A stretch of 40,365 bases of DNA, taken from Verrucomicrobiota bacterium. Lineage in GTDB: Bacteria; Verrucomicrobiota; Verrucomicrobiia; Limisphaerales; UBA11358. Each line of letters starts with the position of its first letter. Positions within the stretch are counted from its first letter, which is position 1. The notes under the pieces were generated by a model. It saw only the letters and a list, made by a program, of their open reading frames with translations. It searched no databases and had not been told where the DNA came from. Location: assembly GCA_021324235.1 (NCBI GenBank), contig JAJPJM010000040.1:1-40365 (forward strand), in the 5' to 3' direction. Shown in pieces: positions 17,863-25,650 of this stretch. Made by a program: the position numbers and the translations under genes.

Positions 17863-18501
17863 ATGAGTATCACCATTGCCATCATTGAAGACGATATGCC
17901 GGCCCGGGAAATTCTGACCGACTGGATTCGCCGGGCGGAAGGTTTTCAGTGTGTCAGCGAGCACGACGATGCGGAAAGCGCGCTGGAGGCGTTGCCCGCC
18001 AAAAAGCCCGCCGTGGTGCTGGTGGACATCAATCTGCCGGGTGTAAACGGCATCGAGTGCATTCGGCGGCTGAAACCGATTTTGCCCCAAACGCAGTTTG
18101 TAATGCTCACGGTGTATCAGGACGACAATCACATTTTCAAGGCGCTGGCGGCGGGCGCGAGCGGCTACCTGTTGAAACAAACGCCGCGCCAGATGCTGCT
18201 GGCGGCCCTGAAAGAGGTTCACGCCGGCGGTTCGCCCATGAGCAGCAGCATTGCCCGGAAGGTGGTGCAGTCCTTTCGCCGGACCACGGCGGTTCAGGGT
18301 GATGCGACGGAACTTTCACCCCGCGAACAGGAGGTCCTCGAACTGCTGGCGCGCGGTTTTCTTTACAAGGAAATCGCGGAATCGCTCCAGTTAAGCGTTC
18401 AGACGGTAAACACGTATATCCGGCGGATTTATGAAAAGCTGCATGTGCGCTCGCGCGCGCAGGCCATTGCCGTGTATGCGCATCTGCCGCTCGGCAGTTG
18501 A
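17863..18501 (+). CDS. NarL/LuxR-type response regulator
   Basis: The 212-residue protein has a receiver domain (acidic EDD at 9-11, phospho-acceptor Asp55 in VLVDINLPG, Thr in MLTVYQ, Lys in LLKQTP). A LuxR-type HTH follows (LSPREQEVLELLARG, KEIAESLQLSVQTVNTYI). It starts 6 bp after the propeller kinase stop, so the two form a cognate pair and are co-transcribed. It would bind DNA after phosphorylation. Likely targets nearby are the divergent secreted-protein group or the glycan genes, but the sequence does not prove this. It ends 42 bp before the convergent prepilin-like gene. Confidence 0.93.
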   Translation: MSITIAIIEDDMPAREILTDWIRRAEGFQCVSEHDDAESALEALPAKKPAVVLVDINLPGVNGIECIRRLKPILPQTQFVMLTVYQDDNHIFKALAAGASGYLLKQTPRQMLLAALKEVHAGGSPMSSSIARKVVQSFRRTTAVQGDATELSPREQEVLELLARGFLYKEIAESLQLSVQTVNTYIRRIYEKLHVRSRAQAIAVYAHLPLGS

Positions 18502-18543
18502 AAGGCGTTCACAGTGTCGTGCCCCCCGTGCGGAATGACCGGA

Positions 18544-19536
18544 TCAATCACTCGGGGTTACGGTCCACATACCGGCGGGAGCAGTCAGCGTTCCCGTGCC
18601 GATGGTTTGTTCAATGGCGAGGGCTTGAACGTGACCATCGCAAAAAACGTAGTTGAACCGGTTGCCGTGCGCTTTGTACAACAACTTGCCCTGACTGACG
18701 CCGCTACTTGAATTGGGATCTTGCAGCGTGTTGGCGCTCATGGTCGTGTCAATCTGGAAAAGATTTGCGTTGCCGCCGGTAAACGTTGAGCTGGGCGTTT
18801 GCGGGCCTTCGCAGGCACAGGTCCAGATGTTCCCCTCGGCTTGCTGGCCGCCGGGTTCTTCCACCAGCAGAAGAGTGGTTGAAGGAGCACGAACGACTGC
18901 AGTCGGATAACCTGGTGCGTTCCAATCAGGGGTGGGAAGAGCGGACTGCCACCAAACTCCCACACCGTGATAGCCGGGCTGGTACAAGTTTGGCAACCGA
19001 TATCCACCCGCGGTGGGAATCTGGTATTGGGTGCTCCAATTGGGGCCCAAGCCGTTCATCGCATAGGACCTCACGCCCAGGGGAACGGCAGGTGTAAAGC
19101 TTATTCCTGACATCCAAAAGCATTTGGTAAATCGGTCAGCCGGACAGGCCAACGGCTTGAGCGCAACAGGGTAACCAAAGGCGGAGGCATCTGCCGGGTC
19201 CGTAAGAAATTCGCCCAGTCGCAATTGGGTCATCGGAACATTATTGCCTCCGCCCATGTAATTATAAATCCATGTGTCCCAGGTAAACACAAGTTCATTG
19301 CCGTGTGATGTGCCGCTGGCTTGGAGACCCGCCGCGGGATACATATCCCGGTGATCACCGGCGAACAGATTGATGCCCAGACCGAGTTGCCGCATATTGG
19401 AGGCGCATTGTATGGCCAAAGCCCTGGCCTTGGCCGCCGCCAGCGCGGGAAGCAGTATGGCCGCCAGTATGGCGATGATGGCAATAACCACCAGGAGTTC
19501 AATCAACGTAAATCCCGCCTGGATCCGCCTTCGCAT
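18544..19536 (-). CDS. Prepilin-like protein, DUF1559 / H-X9-DG family (second copy)
   Basis: The ATG at 19536 is chosen because GGAGG lies 7 bases upstream, one of the few good ribosome-binding sites here; an in-frame ATG at 19587 has none. The 330-residue product starts MRRRIQAG then [24 protein letters not shown], a short prepilin-type leader cut after Gly8. The end contains [12 protein letters not shown], the H-X9-DG motif. It resembles the protein at 11045 but is clearly diverged after the N-terminal helix. It sits 67 bp downstream of a small lipoprotein gene on the same strand and converges with the response regulator. Function unknown; an exported, membrane-anchored pseudopilin-like role is likely. 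Confidence 0.85.
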   Translation of the reverse strand: MRRRIQAGFTLIELLVVIAIIAILAAILLPALAAAKARALAIQCASNMRQLGLGINLFAGDHRDMYPAAGLQASGTSHGNELVFTWDTWIYNYMGGGNNVPMTQLRLGEFLTDPADASAFGYPVALKPLACPADRFTKCFWMSGISFTPAVPLGVRSYAMNGLGPNWSTQYQIPTAGGYRLPNLYQPGYHGVGVWWQSALPTPDWNAPGYPTAVVRAPSTTLLLVEEPGGQQAEGNIWTCACEGPQTPSSTFTGGNANLFQIDTTMSANTLQDPNSSSGVSQGKLLYKAHGNRFNYVFCDGHVQALAIEQTIGTGTLTAPAGMWTVTPSD

Positions 19537-19603
19537 AACCCGGCCTCCGGCGAATATTCTGTCAAAATTCGAGCAGGCGACCTTCATAAAATTTTCAGCC
19601 TGG

Positions 19604-20029
19604 TTAACGGTTTACTATACTGATAAGTCCCCGGTCGTTAAGAATGTATTTTTTTCCCGGCGGTAGCGGCGGAATCTCAATCCCCGCAGTGGCGGCAAAA
19701 TCCTCGAAATTGGCAGGACGGTGGCCGTTTTGAGCAACCCATCCCCAAAGCGCCCGGTTCAAGGGACGCAAATCCGGCAGGGCGTTGGTGGTGTTGGCGT
19801 CTAACGCTGGTGGGGGTTGCGAATTGACCACAGTCGCCTGATTCGCAGGCTCGGGTTGTGATGCGTTGGTCGGCTGGGCTGGCGGCGGTGTTTCGGGTGC
19901 GGCAACCTGACTTTGCTTATGACAGCCGACGGCCAGCATCGCGGTTACACCCACAAACGCGATGAGCAAAACAAATTGCCGCCCTGGCCGGCGGCCGGCA
20001 AACCAACCGAACAAAACAAACGCTTTCAT
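19604..20029 (-). CDS. Small proline-rich putative lipoprotein
   Basis: The 141-residue protein has a long basic N-terminus, a hydrophobic segment ([16 protein letters not shown]) and a lipobox-like AVGC with Cys36. Residues ~40-85 are rich in Pro, Ala, Gln and Asn (a flexible spacer). A compact C-terminal domain follows ([36 protein letters not shown], ending [13 protein letters not shown]). I do not recognise a named family. It lies directly upstream of the prepilin-like gene and is probably co-transcribed, so an accessory role for that protein is plausible. Confidence 0.65.
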   Translation of the reverse strand: MKAFVLFGWFAGRRPGRQFVLLIAFVGVTAMLAVGCHKQSQVAAPETPPPAQPTNASQPEPANQATVVNSQPPPALDANTTNALPDLRPLNRALWGWVAQNGHRPANFEDFAATAGIEIPPLPPGKKYILNDRGLISIVNR

Positions 20030-20108
20030 TTCCGAGAACAGTCCGATCGCCGTGAAAAAAGTGTGTCTGGTTTGAAGAAACTCTAACTCACATGTTTAAT
20101 AAACACAA

Positions 20109-20128
20109 TGTCACTAAAACTAGTGACA
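20109..20128. promoter_or_regulatory. 20-bp operator-like palindrome
   Basis: TGTCACTA (20109-20116) and TAGTGACA (20121-20128) are perfect 8-bp complements around AAAC. The site is 80 bp upstream of the lipoprotein start at 20029. The same TGTCACTA half-site occurs at 14364-14371. The rest of 20030-20255 shows only a short GGCCTGA-T-TCAGGCC palindrome (20146-20160). Confidence 0.5.
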
Positions 20129-20255
20129 AGCGATCAGGGTTTACCGGCCTGATTCAGGCCTCCGGATTATGCCCCGGCAACGCAGGTTCTTGAAGTGGAG
20201 GCATTTTCAGCCGCCGGGATTTTATTTGAATTGGATTAGCGAACCCGCACCGCGC

Positions 20256-21059
20256 TCACATGGTCTTGTTGTCCGGAACGAGTTTGGCCAAAATCGGCTT
20301 CAGCGCCGCTTTCCATTTCCCGTAGCCGTTCGCATTCAGGTGCAGCAAATCAATGCGGAAATCCTCCGGCTGACAGCCGCCGTTGGGCGTGGCAAAGATG
20401 CTCCAGGTATCACATTCGACGACGCCCGGCTGGGTTTTCACAAAACCGTCAATCAGCGTGTTGAGCTTCTCGATGTTGTTCACGAACCGCTGATTTTGGT
20501 CGCTCCGTGGCATCACCCGGCAGACGATAACGGGCATGTCGGGGTTGAATTTTCGCAGCGCCTGCACGATGGCCTCGATGTTGTCCGCCACGTCGTCGGG
20601 ATCCGCCCCGTTCCCGACGTCGTTGGTGCCGATCAAAAGCACCACCGCCCTGGGCTTCAGCGCCAGTACATCGGCGTCCAGCCGGTATAGAACGCCGCGC
20701 GTCGTGTCGCCGCCGATGCCGCGATTGGCCACGTGTAAATCCGGGAAATCCCGCGCGAGTGAATTCCAGCCCTGTGTGATGGAGTCGCCCAAAAAGACCA
20801 CCGCCCCCTGGTCCCGGCCGGCCGTGCGGGCCCATTCGGCGTGGCGTTGCGCCCAGAGTTTGGGCAGACCGGACCAGGTCGCCGCGGGACCTTTGCCAGG
20901 TAACAGCGAGGGATCCTTCGGATACTGCGAGACATCGGCCACCGCATTGGTGGCCATCTGGGCGAAACTGGTATTGCTCCCGGTGGCCGTCAGCAGGAGG
21001 AGGGCCGACAGGAAAACGAAAAGGATTCGAGCGCTTGAAATTTTGAATGTGGATTTCAT
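20256..21059 (-). CDS. Secreted SGNH/GDSL-family esterase
   Basis: The 267-residue protein has a signal peptide (residues ~1-34, FVFLSALLLLTATG, SFAQ). All SGNH blocks are visible: FLGDSITQGW with nucleophile Ser93, NRGIGGDTT with Gly116, LIGTNDVG with Asn146, and DLLHLNANGY with Asp237 and His240. It resembles the platelet-activating-factor acetylhydrolase-like group that includes many carbohydrate esterases. With polysaccharide hydrolases nearby, deacetylation of plant glycans such as acetyl-mannan is a reasonable inference, but lipid substrates cannot be excluded. It is divergent from the YncE-like gene. Confidence 0.87.
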   Translation of the reverse strand: MKSTFKISSARILFVFLSALLLLTATGSNTSFAQMATNAVADVSQYPKDPSLLPGKGPAATWSGLPKLWAQRHAEWARTAGRDQGAVVFLGDSITQGWNSLARDFPDLHVANRGIGGDTTRGVLYRLDADVLALKPRAVVLLIGTNDVGNGADPDDVADNIEAIVQALRKFNPDMPVIVCRVMPRSDQNQRFVNNIEKLNTLIDGFVKTQPGVVECDTWSIFATPNGGCQPEDFRIDLLHLNANGYGKWKAALKPILAKLVPDNKTM

Positions 21060-21150
21060 GTTACGGCCAGCTTTACAACGGTGTTCCGCGCCGGTCGAGC
21101 CTTTTTTGAAACGGACCCGGTGAAATCTTTGCTGGCGGTCATGGCGGCAA

Positions 21151-21166
21151 ATGACAGAATTGTCAT
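21151..21166. promoter_or_regulatory. Inverted repeat ATGACA-GAAT-TGTCAT
   Basis: Perfect 6-bp arms surround a 4-bp spacer in the 250-bp region between the divergent esterase and YncE-like genes. The TGACA/TGTCA core recurs in other intergenic sites of this window (14252-14270, 20109-20128). It could be an operator for either gene. Confidence 0.35.
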
Positions 21167-21236
21167 GCGTGATTCAGCCGGCGTTCATTATGGTTTCGTT
21201 TCATGGCCGGGCTGGTCATTTCCAAATTGACGAATT

Positions 21237-21262
21237 TTGACAGCAAAGCATTAAACTATAAT
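21237..21262 (+). promoter_or_regulatory. Candidate promoter for YncE-like gene
   Basis: A perfect TATAAT (21257-21262) lies 47 bp before the ATG at 21310. A perfect TTGACA (21237-21242) is upstream, but the spacing is only 14 bp, shorter than the usual 16-18. Either a weaker -35 (ATTTTG, 17-bp spacing) is used or an activator is needed. Confidence 0.45.
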
Positions 21263-21309
21263 CCGCAACCACAAACGATCCAATCGCGACCTCAAACACA
21301 TCCAAAAAT

Positions 21310-22341
21310 ATGAAACAATATTCCTGGCGGTTTTTATTCGGCATCCTGGGGCTGCTGACGGCGGCCGTCTGCCGCGCTGATGGGCCTTATCACTTTATCA
21401 AGGAAATCCCGGTCGGCGGCGAAGGCGGCTGGGATGCGCTGACCGTGGATTCAAGCGCTCAACGCCTCTACGTCTCGCACGCAACCCGCGTCGTCGTGAT
21501 TGATCTCGCCAATGACACGGTCATCGGCGAAATCACCAACACACCCGGCGTCCATGATATTGCCCTGGCGCCGAAATTGAATCGCGGGTTCGTCAGCGAC
21601 GGCCGGGAGGCCAAGGCCAGCCTCGTTGACCTGAAAACGTTGCAGACGATTTCCAAGGTGGACACCGGTCCCAATCCGGATGCGATTATTTTTGAACCGG
21701 GACAAAATGAAGTTTATGCGTTCAATGGGCGCGGCCAGTCGGCAACGGTGATTGCCGCCGACTCGGGCAAGGTGGTCACCACGATTCCGCTCGGCGGTAA
21801 ACCGGAGTTTGCCGAGGCCGATCCGGAATCCAACCGGGTCTTTGACAATCTCGAGGATAAAAGTGAAGTCGCCGCGATTGACACCAAAACACATCAAGTC
21901 GTGAACCGCTGGTCGATTGCCCCGGGCGAGTCGGCTTCGGGGATCGCGGTTGACCCGAAAAATCACCGGCTATTCATGGGTTGCGATAACCAGCTGATGG
22001 TGATGATGGACAGCACGAGCGGAAAAGTGCTCGCGACCGTGCCCATCGGCGAAGGCGTGGACGGTGCGGCGTTTGATTCCGGCACGCAGCTTGCCTTTGC
22101 CTCGTGCGGCCAATCCGCGGCCGTCACCATCGCGCATGAAGATGGGGACAAACTCGCTGTCGTTCAGGTTTTGAAAACCGAGCGTGGTGCGCGGACCATG
22201 GCGCTGGATCCTGTAACGCACAAAATCTATCTGCCCACCGCCAAATTTGGCCCGCTTCCGGAATCGGCCAATGGCGAACGCCGCCGCCCGCCCATGATTC
22301 CGGGCAGCTTCAAAATCCTGGTTTACGGGATGGACCAATAA
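21310..22341 (+). CDS. YncE-like (YVTN family) beta-propeller protein, exported
   Basis: The 343-residue protein has a signal peptide (residues ~1-24, FLFGILGLLTAAVCRA). Repeated blades of the YVTN/NHL type follow: QRLYVSHATRVVVIDLANDT, NRGFVSDGREAKASLVDLKT, NEVYAFNGRGQSATVIAADS and HRLFMGCDNQLMVMMDSTS. This predicts a seven-bladed periplasmic or surface propeller. YncE-like proteins are linked to metal or redox stress in some bacteria, but no function can be assigned from sequence. It is separated from the efflux operon by an apparent terminator. Confidence 0.82.
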   Translation: MKQYSWRFLFGILGLLTAAVCRADGPYHFIKEIPVGGEGGWDALTVDSSAQRLYVSHATRVVVIDLANDTVIGEITNTPGVHDIALAPKLNRGFVSDGREAKASLVDLKTLQTISKVDTGPNPDAIIFEPGQNEVYAFNGRGQSATVIAADSGKVVTTIPLGGKPEFAEADPESNRVFDNLEDKSEVAAIDTKTHQVVNRWSIAPGESASGIAVDPKNHRLFMGCDNQLMVMMDSTSGKVLATVPIGEGVDGAAFDSGTQLAFASCGQSAAVTIAHEDGDKLAVVQVLKTERGARTMALDPVTHKIYLPTAKFGPLPESANGERRRPPMIPGSFKILVYGMDQ

Positions 22342-22365
22342 TGGGTCCAGGGACCATTGAATCCC

Positions 22366-22387
22366 GGCGGAAACCCCCGCCACTTTT
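22366..22387 (+). terminator. Candidate intrinsic terminator after YncE-like gene
   Basis: A GGCGG (22366-22370) / CCGCC (22377-22381) stem with 6-nt loop is followed by ACTTTTT. The stem is short, so termination may be partial. It would isolate the upstream propeller gene from the regulator at 22428. Immediately downstream lie three short repeats: GTTTCAAC (22392-22399), GTTTAAC (22401-22407) and GTTTCAAC (22408-22415). Confidence 0.5.
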
Positions 22388-22427
22388 TCGCGTTTCAACG
22401 GTTTAACGTTTCAACCATGCTCGGAAT

Positions 22428-23102
22428 ATGCGCGTGTTGGTGGTCGAAGACGAAAAAAAGACGGCGTCGTTCGTGCGCAAGGCGCTCCAGGCGGAAGGTT
22501 TCGCCGTGGACGCCTGCCACAATGGCGACGACGCCCTGGCCGCTGCCAAAAGCACGCCCTTTGATATCATCGTGCTCGATATCATGCTGCCGGGGCGCGA
22601 CGGCCTGAGTGTCCTCCGCCAGTTGCGCGAGCGCCGGGACGCCACGCCCATTCTGCTGCTGTCGGCGCGCGGCGAGGTGAACGAGCGCGTCGAGGGCCTG
22701 AACGCCGGGGCGGACGATTATCTCCCCAAGCCGTTCGAACTGGCCGAACTGGTTGCCCGGGTGCGCGCGCTGGGCCGGCGCGGCGGTGACAATAAATCGC
22801 CGGTGTTGCGCGTGGCGGATTTGACACTCGACACGTTGACCCGCCGGGCGCAGCGCGGCGGCGCGGAAATCGAACTGACGGCGCGCGAATACCGGCTGCT
22901 GGAATTTCTGATGCGTTCGGCCGGCCGTTTGTGCGGGCGCATGATGATCCTGGAAAAGGTCTGGGACTACGATTTTGATCCCGGCACCAATCTGGTGGAT
23001 GTTTACGTCCGGCGATTGCGGGAAAAGATTGACGCCCGCTTCGAACCCAAACTGCTCCACACCGTGCGCGGTGCCGGCTACCTGTTAAAGGCACAGCCAT
23101 GA
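22428..23102 (+). CDS. OmpR-family response regulator
   Basis: The 224-residue protein has a receiver domain (VVEDE at 5-9, phospho-acceptor Asp51 in IVLDIMLPG, LLSARG, Lys101 in YLPKPF) and a winged-helix DNA-binding domain (LTAREYRLLEFLM, DVYVRRLREKID, VRGAGYLL). It is like CusR/CopR-type regulators that control RND efflux operons. It is the first gene of five and overlaps the kinase gene by ATGA, so it probably regulates this same operon. Confidence 0.93.
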   Translation: MRVLVVEDEKKTASFVRKALQAEGFAVDACHNGDDALAAAKSTPFDIIVLDIMLPGRDGLSVLRQLRERRDATPILLLSARGEVNERVEGLNAGADDYLPKPFELAELVARVRALGRRGGDNKSPVLRVADLTLDTLTRRAQRGGAEIELTAREYRLLEFLMRSAGRLCGRMMILEKVWDYDFDPGTNLVDVYVRRLREKIDARFEPKLLHTVRGAGYLLKAQP

Positions 23103-24154
23103 CCATCCGCAAGCGCCTGACCCTGTGGTATGCCGGCGTTCTGACCCTGTCCCTGCTCATCATTGGGCTGGGAACTTATCGGGAAATTGACGAACAATTG
23201 CGCCACGCCCATCGCCGCGCGCCGGCGGAACACGCCATTTCCGAAACCAGCGAGATGGTCTTCGAGGTGGGTCTGCCCGCCGTTGCCTTGGGACTGTTGG
23301 GCGGCTGGTGGCTGACCCGGAAAGCTCTGGCACCCGTGTCGAAGTTGACCGAGGCCATTACCAAAGTTCACGAACGCAACCTGCGTGAACCGCTCCCGCA
23401 TACCGGCAGCGGTGACGAGTTTGACCGGCTCACGGAGGTGTTCAACGCCATGCTGGCGCGGCTCGACGATTCGTTCAACCGCATCCGTGAATTTACCCTG
23501 CACGCTTCGCACGAACTCAAGACCCCGCTGACCGTGTTGTGCGGCGAAACGGAAACCGCCTTGCGCGATGAATCGCTTTCGCCGGCGGAACGCGAACGCC
23601 TGGTCAGCCAGCTTGACGAATTGCACCGGCTCGCCCGCATTGTGGATGGCCTGACCCTGCTCGCCAAGGCCGACGCCGGACAGGTGGACTTGAAGTTTGA
23701 AGCGGTGGGACTCGACGAACTCGTGCGCGATAATTTTGCCGATGCGCAAATCCTGGCCGACCCGCAACACATTCAAGTTGAACTGGCCGGATGCGAGGTT
23801 CTGAAGGTGCGCGGCGACCGGCACCGGTTGCGGCAGTTGCTGCTCAACCTGGCGGACAACGCCGTCAAATACAACCAACCGCATGGCCGGGTGAAAATGG
23901 GTTTGCGCCGGACGGACGGGATGGCGGAATTTACCATTGCCAACACCGGCGCCGGTATTTCACCGGAAGCGTTGCCGCGGATTTTTGACCGGTTTTATCG
24001 GGGCGACCTCGCCCACAGCCACACGATGGATGGTTGCGGCCTGGGTTTGAGCATCGCTCAATGGATTGTTTCGGCACACCACGGCACCATCCAAATCGAG
24101 TCGGCGCCGTCGCCATTGACCACGGTCACCGTCCGTCTGCCGCTCTCTTCATGA
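23099..24154 (+). CDS. Sensor histidine kinase of the efflux operon
   Basis: The 351-residue protein has two membrane helices (~residues 9-26 and ~56-72) enclosing only about 30 residues, so there is almost no periplasmic sensor domain. A HAMP-like linker follows, then HisKA (TLHASHELKTPL, phospho-acceptor His138) and HATPase_c (NLADNAVKYN, NTGAGISPEALPRIFDRFYR, GCGLGLSIAQWIV). The short loop suggests sensing within the membrane or through a partner. ATGA overlaps join it to the regulator upstream and the outer-membrane factor downstream. Confidence 0.92.
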   Translation: MTIRKRLTLWYAGVLTLSLLIIGLGTYREIDEQLRHAHRRAPAEHAISETSEMVFEVGLPAVALGLLGGWWLTRKALAPVSKLTEAITKVHERNLREPLPHTGSGDEFDRLTEVFNAMLARLDDSFNRIREFTLHASHELKTPLTVLCGETETALRDESLSPAERERLVSQLDELHRLARIVDGLTLLAKADAGQVDLKFEAVGLDELVRDNFADAQILADPQHIQVELAGCEVLKVRGDRHRLRQLLLNLADNAVKYNQPHGRVKMGLRRTDGMAEFTIANTGAGISPEALPRIFDRFYRGDLAHSHTMDGCGLGLSIAQWIVSAHHGTIQIESAPSPLTTVTVRLPLSS

Positions 24155-25650
24155 AAATAAAACATCGAACGCCGAACATCGAACGCCGAACACCGAATCG
24201 GCGCAGGACCTTGCGATTACTCCGGCTTGGACGTTCGATGTTTGATGTTCGAGGTTCGATGTGGTTGGCCGTGCTCCTTCTTGTCGCCGGCTGTGCCACC
24301 TATCATCCGCAGCCCATTTCGCCGGAACAGACCGCTGCCGCCTTTGATGCACGGTCACTGACCGCTGCCGGCCTGTGCGCGTTTCTCGAAACCAACCAGG
24401 TTGCCGTCCCCGGCCCGCAAGCGGCCTGGAACCTGAAACAGCTCACTCTCGTTGCCTTTTATTATCAACCGGCGCTGGCCGAGGCGCGCGCCCAGTTACT
24501 GGCAGCCCAGGCCGCAACCATCACGGCGGGCGAACGGCCGAATCCTTCCGTGACTGTGACCCCGGGATACGACAGCCAGATTCCTGACACGCCCAGCCCC
24601 TGGATTGTGCCGGTGAGTTTTGATCTGCCCATTGAGACCGCCGGCAAACGCGGTAAACGCATCGCCGAGGCGGAGCACCTGGCCGAGGCCGCGCGTTGGG
24701 ACCTCGTGGGCACGGTCTGGCAGACCCGCAGTCAGGTCCGCGCCGCGTTGCTCAACCTTTATGCCGCGCGCGAAACCGGGGCGCTGCTGGCCCGTCAGGA
24801 AACGGCGCAGAACAATATGGTCCGCCTGCTCGAAGGCCAGCTGGCCGCCGGCGCGGTGTCGAGTTACGAAGTCGCGCAGGCCCGGACCGCTTTGGCCACC
24901 ACGCAACTGGCGCGGCAGGATGCCGTCGGCAAATTCCGCCAGGCGCGTGTGGAACTGGCCCATGTGCTAGGCGTCCCGACGCGCGCATTGGACGGCGTGG
25001 CATTTTCCTTCGCGACGTTGAACCGGTTTCCGCGCGACTTGACCCGGCCGGAAACCCGCCGGCAGGCGCTGTTGAACCGTGCCGACGTGCGTGGCGCGCT
25101 GGCCGGGTACGCCGCCAGCCAATCCGCGCTCCAGCTTGAAATCGCCAATCAATATCCCGACCTCCACCTCGGCCCCGGCTATGCCTGGAACAGCGGCAGC
25201 GCCGGCGATAATCAATGGGAATTGGGAGTGACCTTGACCCTGCCCCTGTTGAACCACAACGAAGGACCCGTGGCCGAGGCCATGGCGAAACGGGCGCAGG
25301 CCGCCGCGCATTTTCTCACCGTTCAGGCCAATGCCGTCGCTGAAATTGACAGTGCGCTGGCCGGTTATCGCGCGGCGTTGCAGCAGGTGGCGACGGCGAA
25401 AACGTTGCTCGATAATTCGCAGAAACAATTGGATTCCATCCGCGCCCAGGCGCAGGTGGGGGAGGTGGATCCGCTGGCCGTGGCGAATGCGGAAGTGGAA
25501 TTTGCCGCCGGCGCGCAAAACCGGCTCAACGCGCTGGTCCAGGCCCAACAATCGCTCGGCCAGTTGGAGGACGCCGTCCAAAGCCCGTTGACGCTCCCGC
25601 CGGCCACCCTCGACACGGCGCAAAACATTTCTGCTCAAACTGAAAAATGA
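24151..25650 (+). CDS. TolC/CusC-type outer-membrane efflux lipoprotein
   Basis: The conserved part is a typical outer-membrane factor: two long helical hairpin repeats (LAEARAQLLAAQAAT, TRSQVRAALLNLYAA, LLARQETAQNNMV, then a second set after ~25300) and the lipoprotein signal WLAVLLLVAGC. The start is unclear. ATG 24151 overlaps the kinase stop as ATGA and gives 499 residues, but its first ~36 codons come from a palindromic repeat (24163-24261). ATG 24238 or ATG 24259 (four bases after GAGG) would start close to the lipobox. The downstream adaptor overlaps by ATGA. It should form the outer-membrane channel of the tripartite pump. Confidence 0.88.
   Translation: MKIKHRTPNIERRTPNRRRTLRLLRLGRSMFDVRGSMWLAVLLLVAGCATYHPQPISPEQTAAAFDARSLTAAGLCAFLETNQVAVPGPQAAWNLKQLTLVAFYYQPALAEARAQLLAAQAATITAGERPNPSVTVTPGYDSQIPDTPSPWIVPVSFDLPIETAGKRGKRIAEAEHLAEAARWDLVGTVWQTRSQVRAALLNLYAARETGALLARQETAQNNMVRLLEGQLAAGAVSSYEVAQARTALATTQLARQDAVGKFRQARVELAHVLGVPTRALDGVAFSFATLNRFPRDLTRPETRRQALLNRADVRGALAGYAASQSALQLEIANQYPDLHLGPGYAWNSGSAGDNQWELGVTLTLPLLNHNEGPVAEAMAKRAQAAAHFLTVQANAVAEIDSALAGYRAALQQVATAKTLLDNSQKQLDSIRAQAQVGEVDPLAVANAEVEFAAGAQNRLNALVQAQQSLGQLEDAVQSPLTLPPATLDTAQNISAQTEK
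24163..24261. repeat. Imperfect palindrome of CGAAC/GTTCG units
   Basis: Arms 24163-24194 and 24230-24261 are inverted copies matching at 25 of 32 positions, separated by 35 bp. Each arm is built from repeats of CATCGAAC or GTTCGATG with small variations. It lies at the 5' end of the outer-membrane factor reading frame, just before the lipoprotein signal. It resembles dispersed intergenic repeats in having no ORF of its own. Confidence 0.7.

Noticed and set aside
20146-20160. GGCCTGA-T-TCAGGCC palindrome as terminator
   Set aside because: The loop is too small for the full stem and there is no T-tract on either strand.
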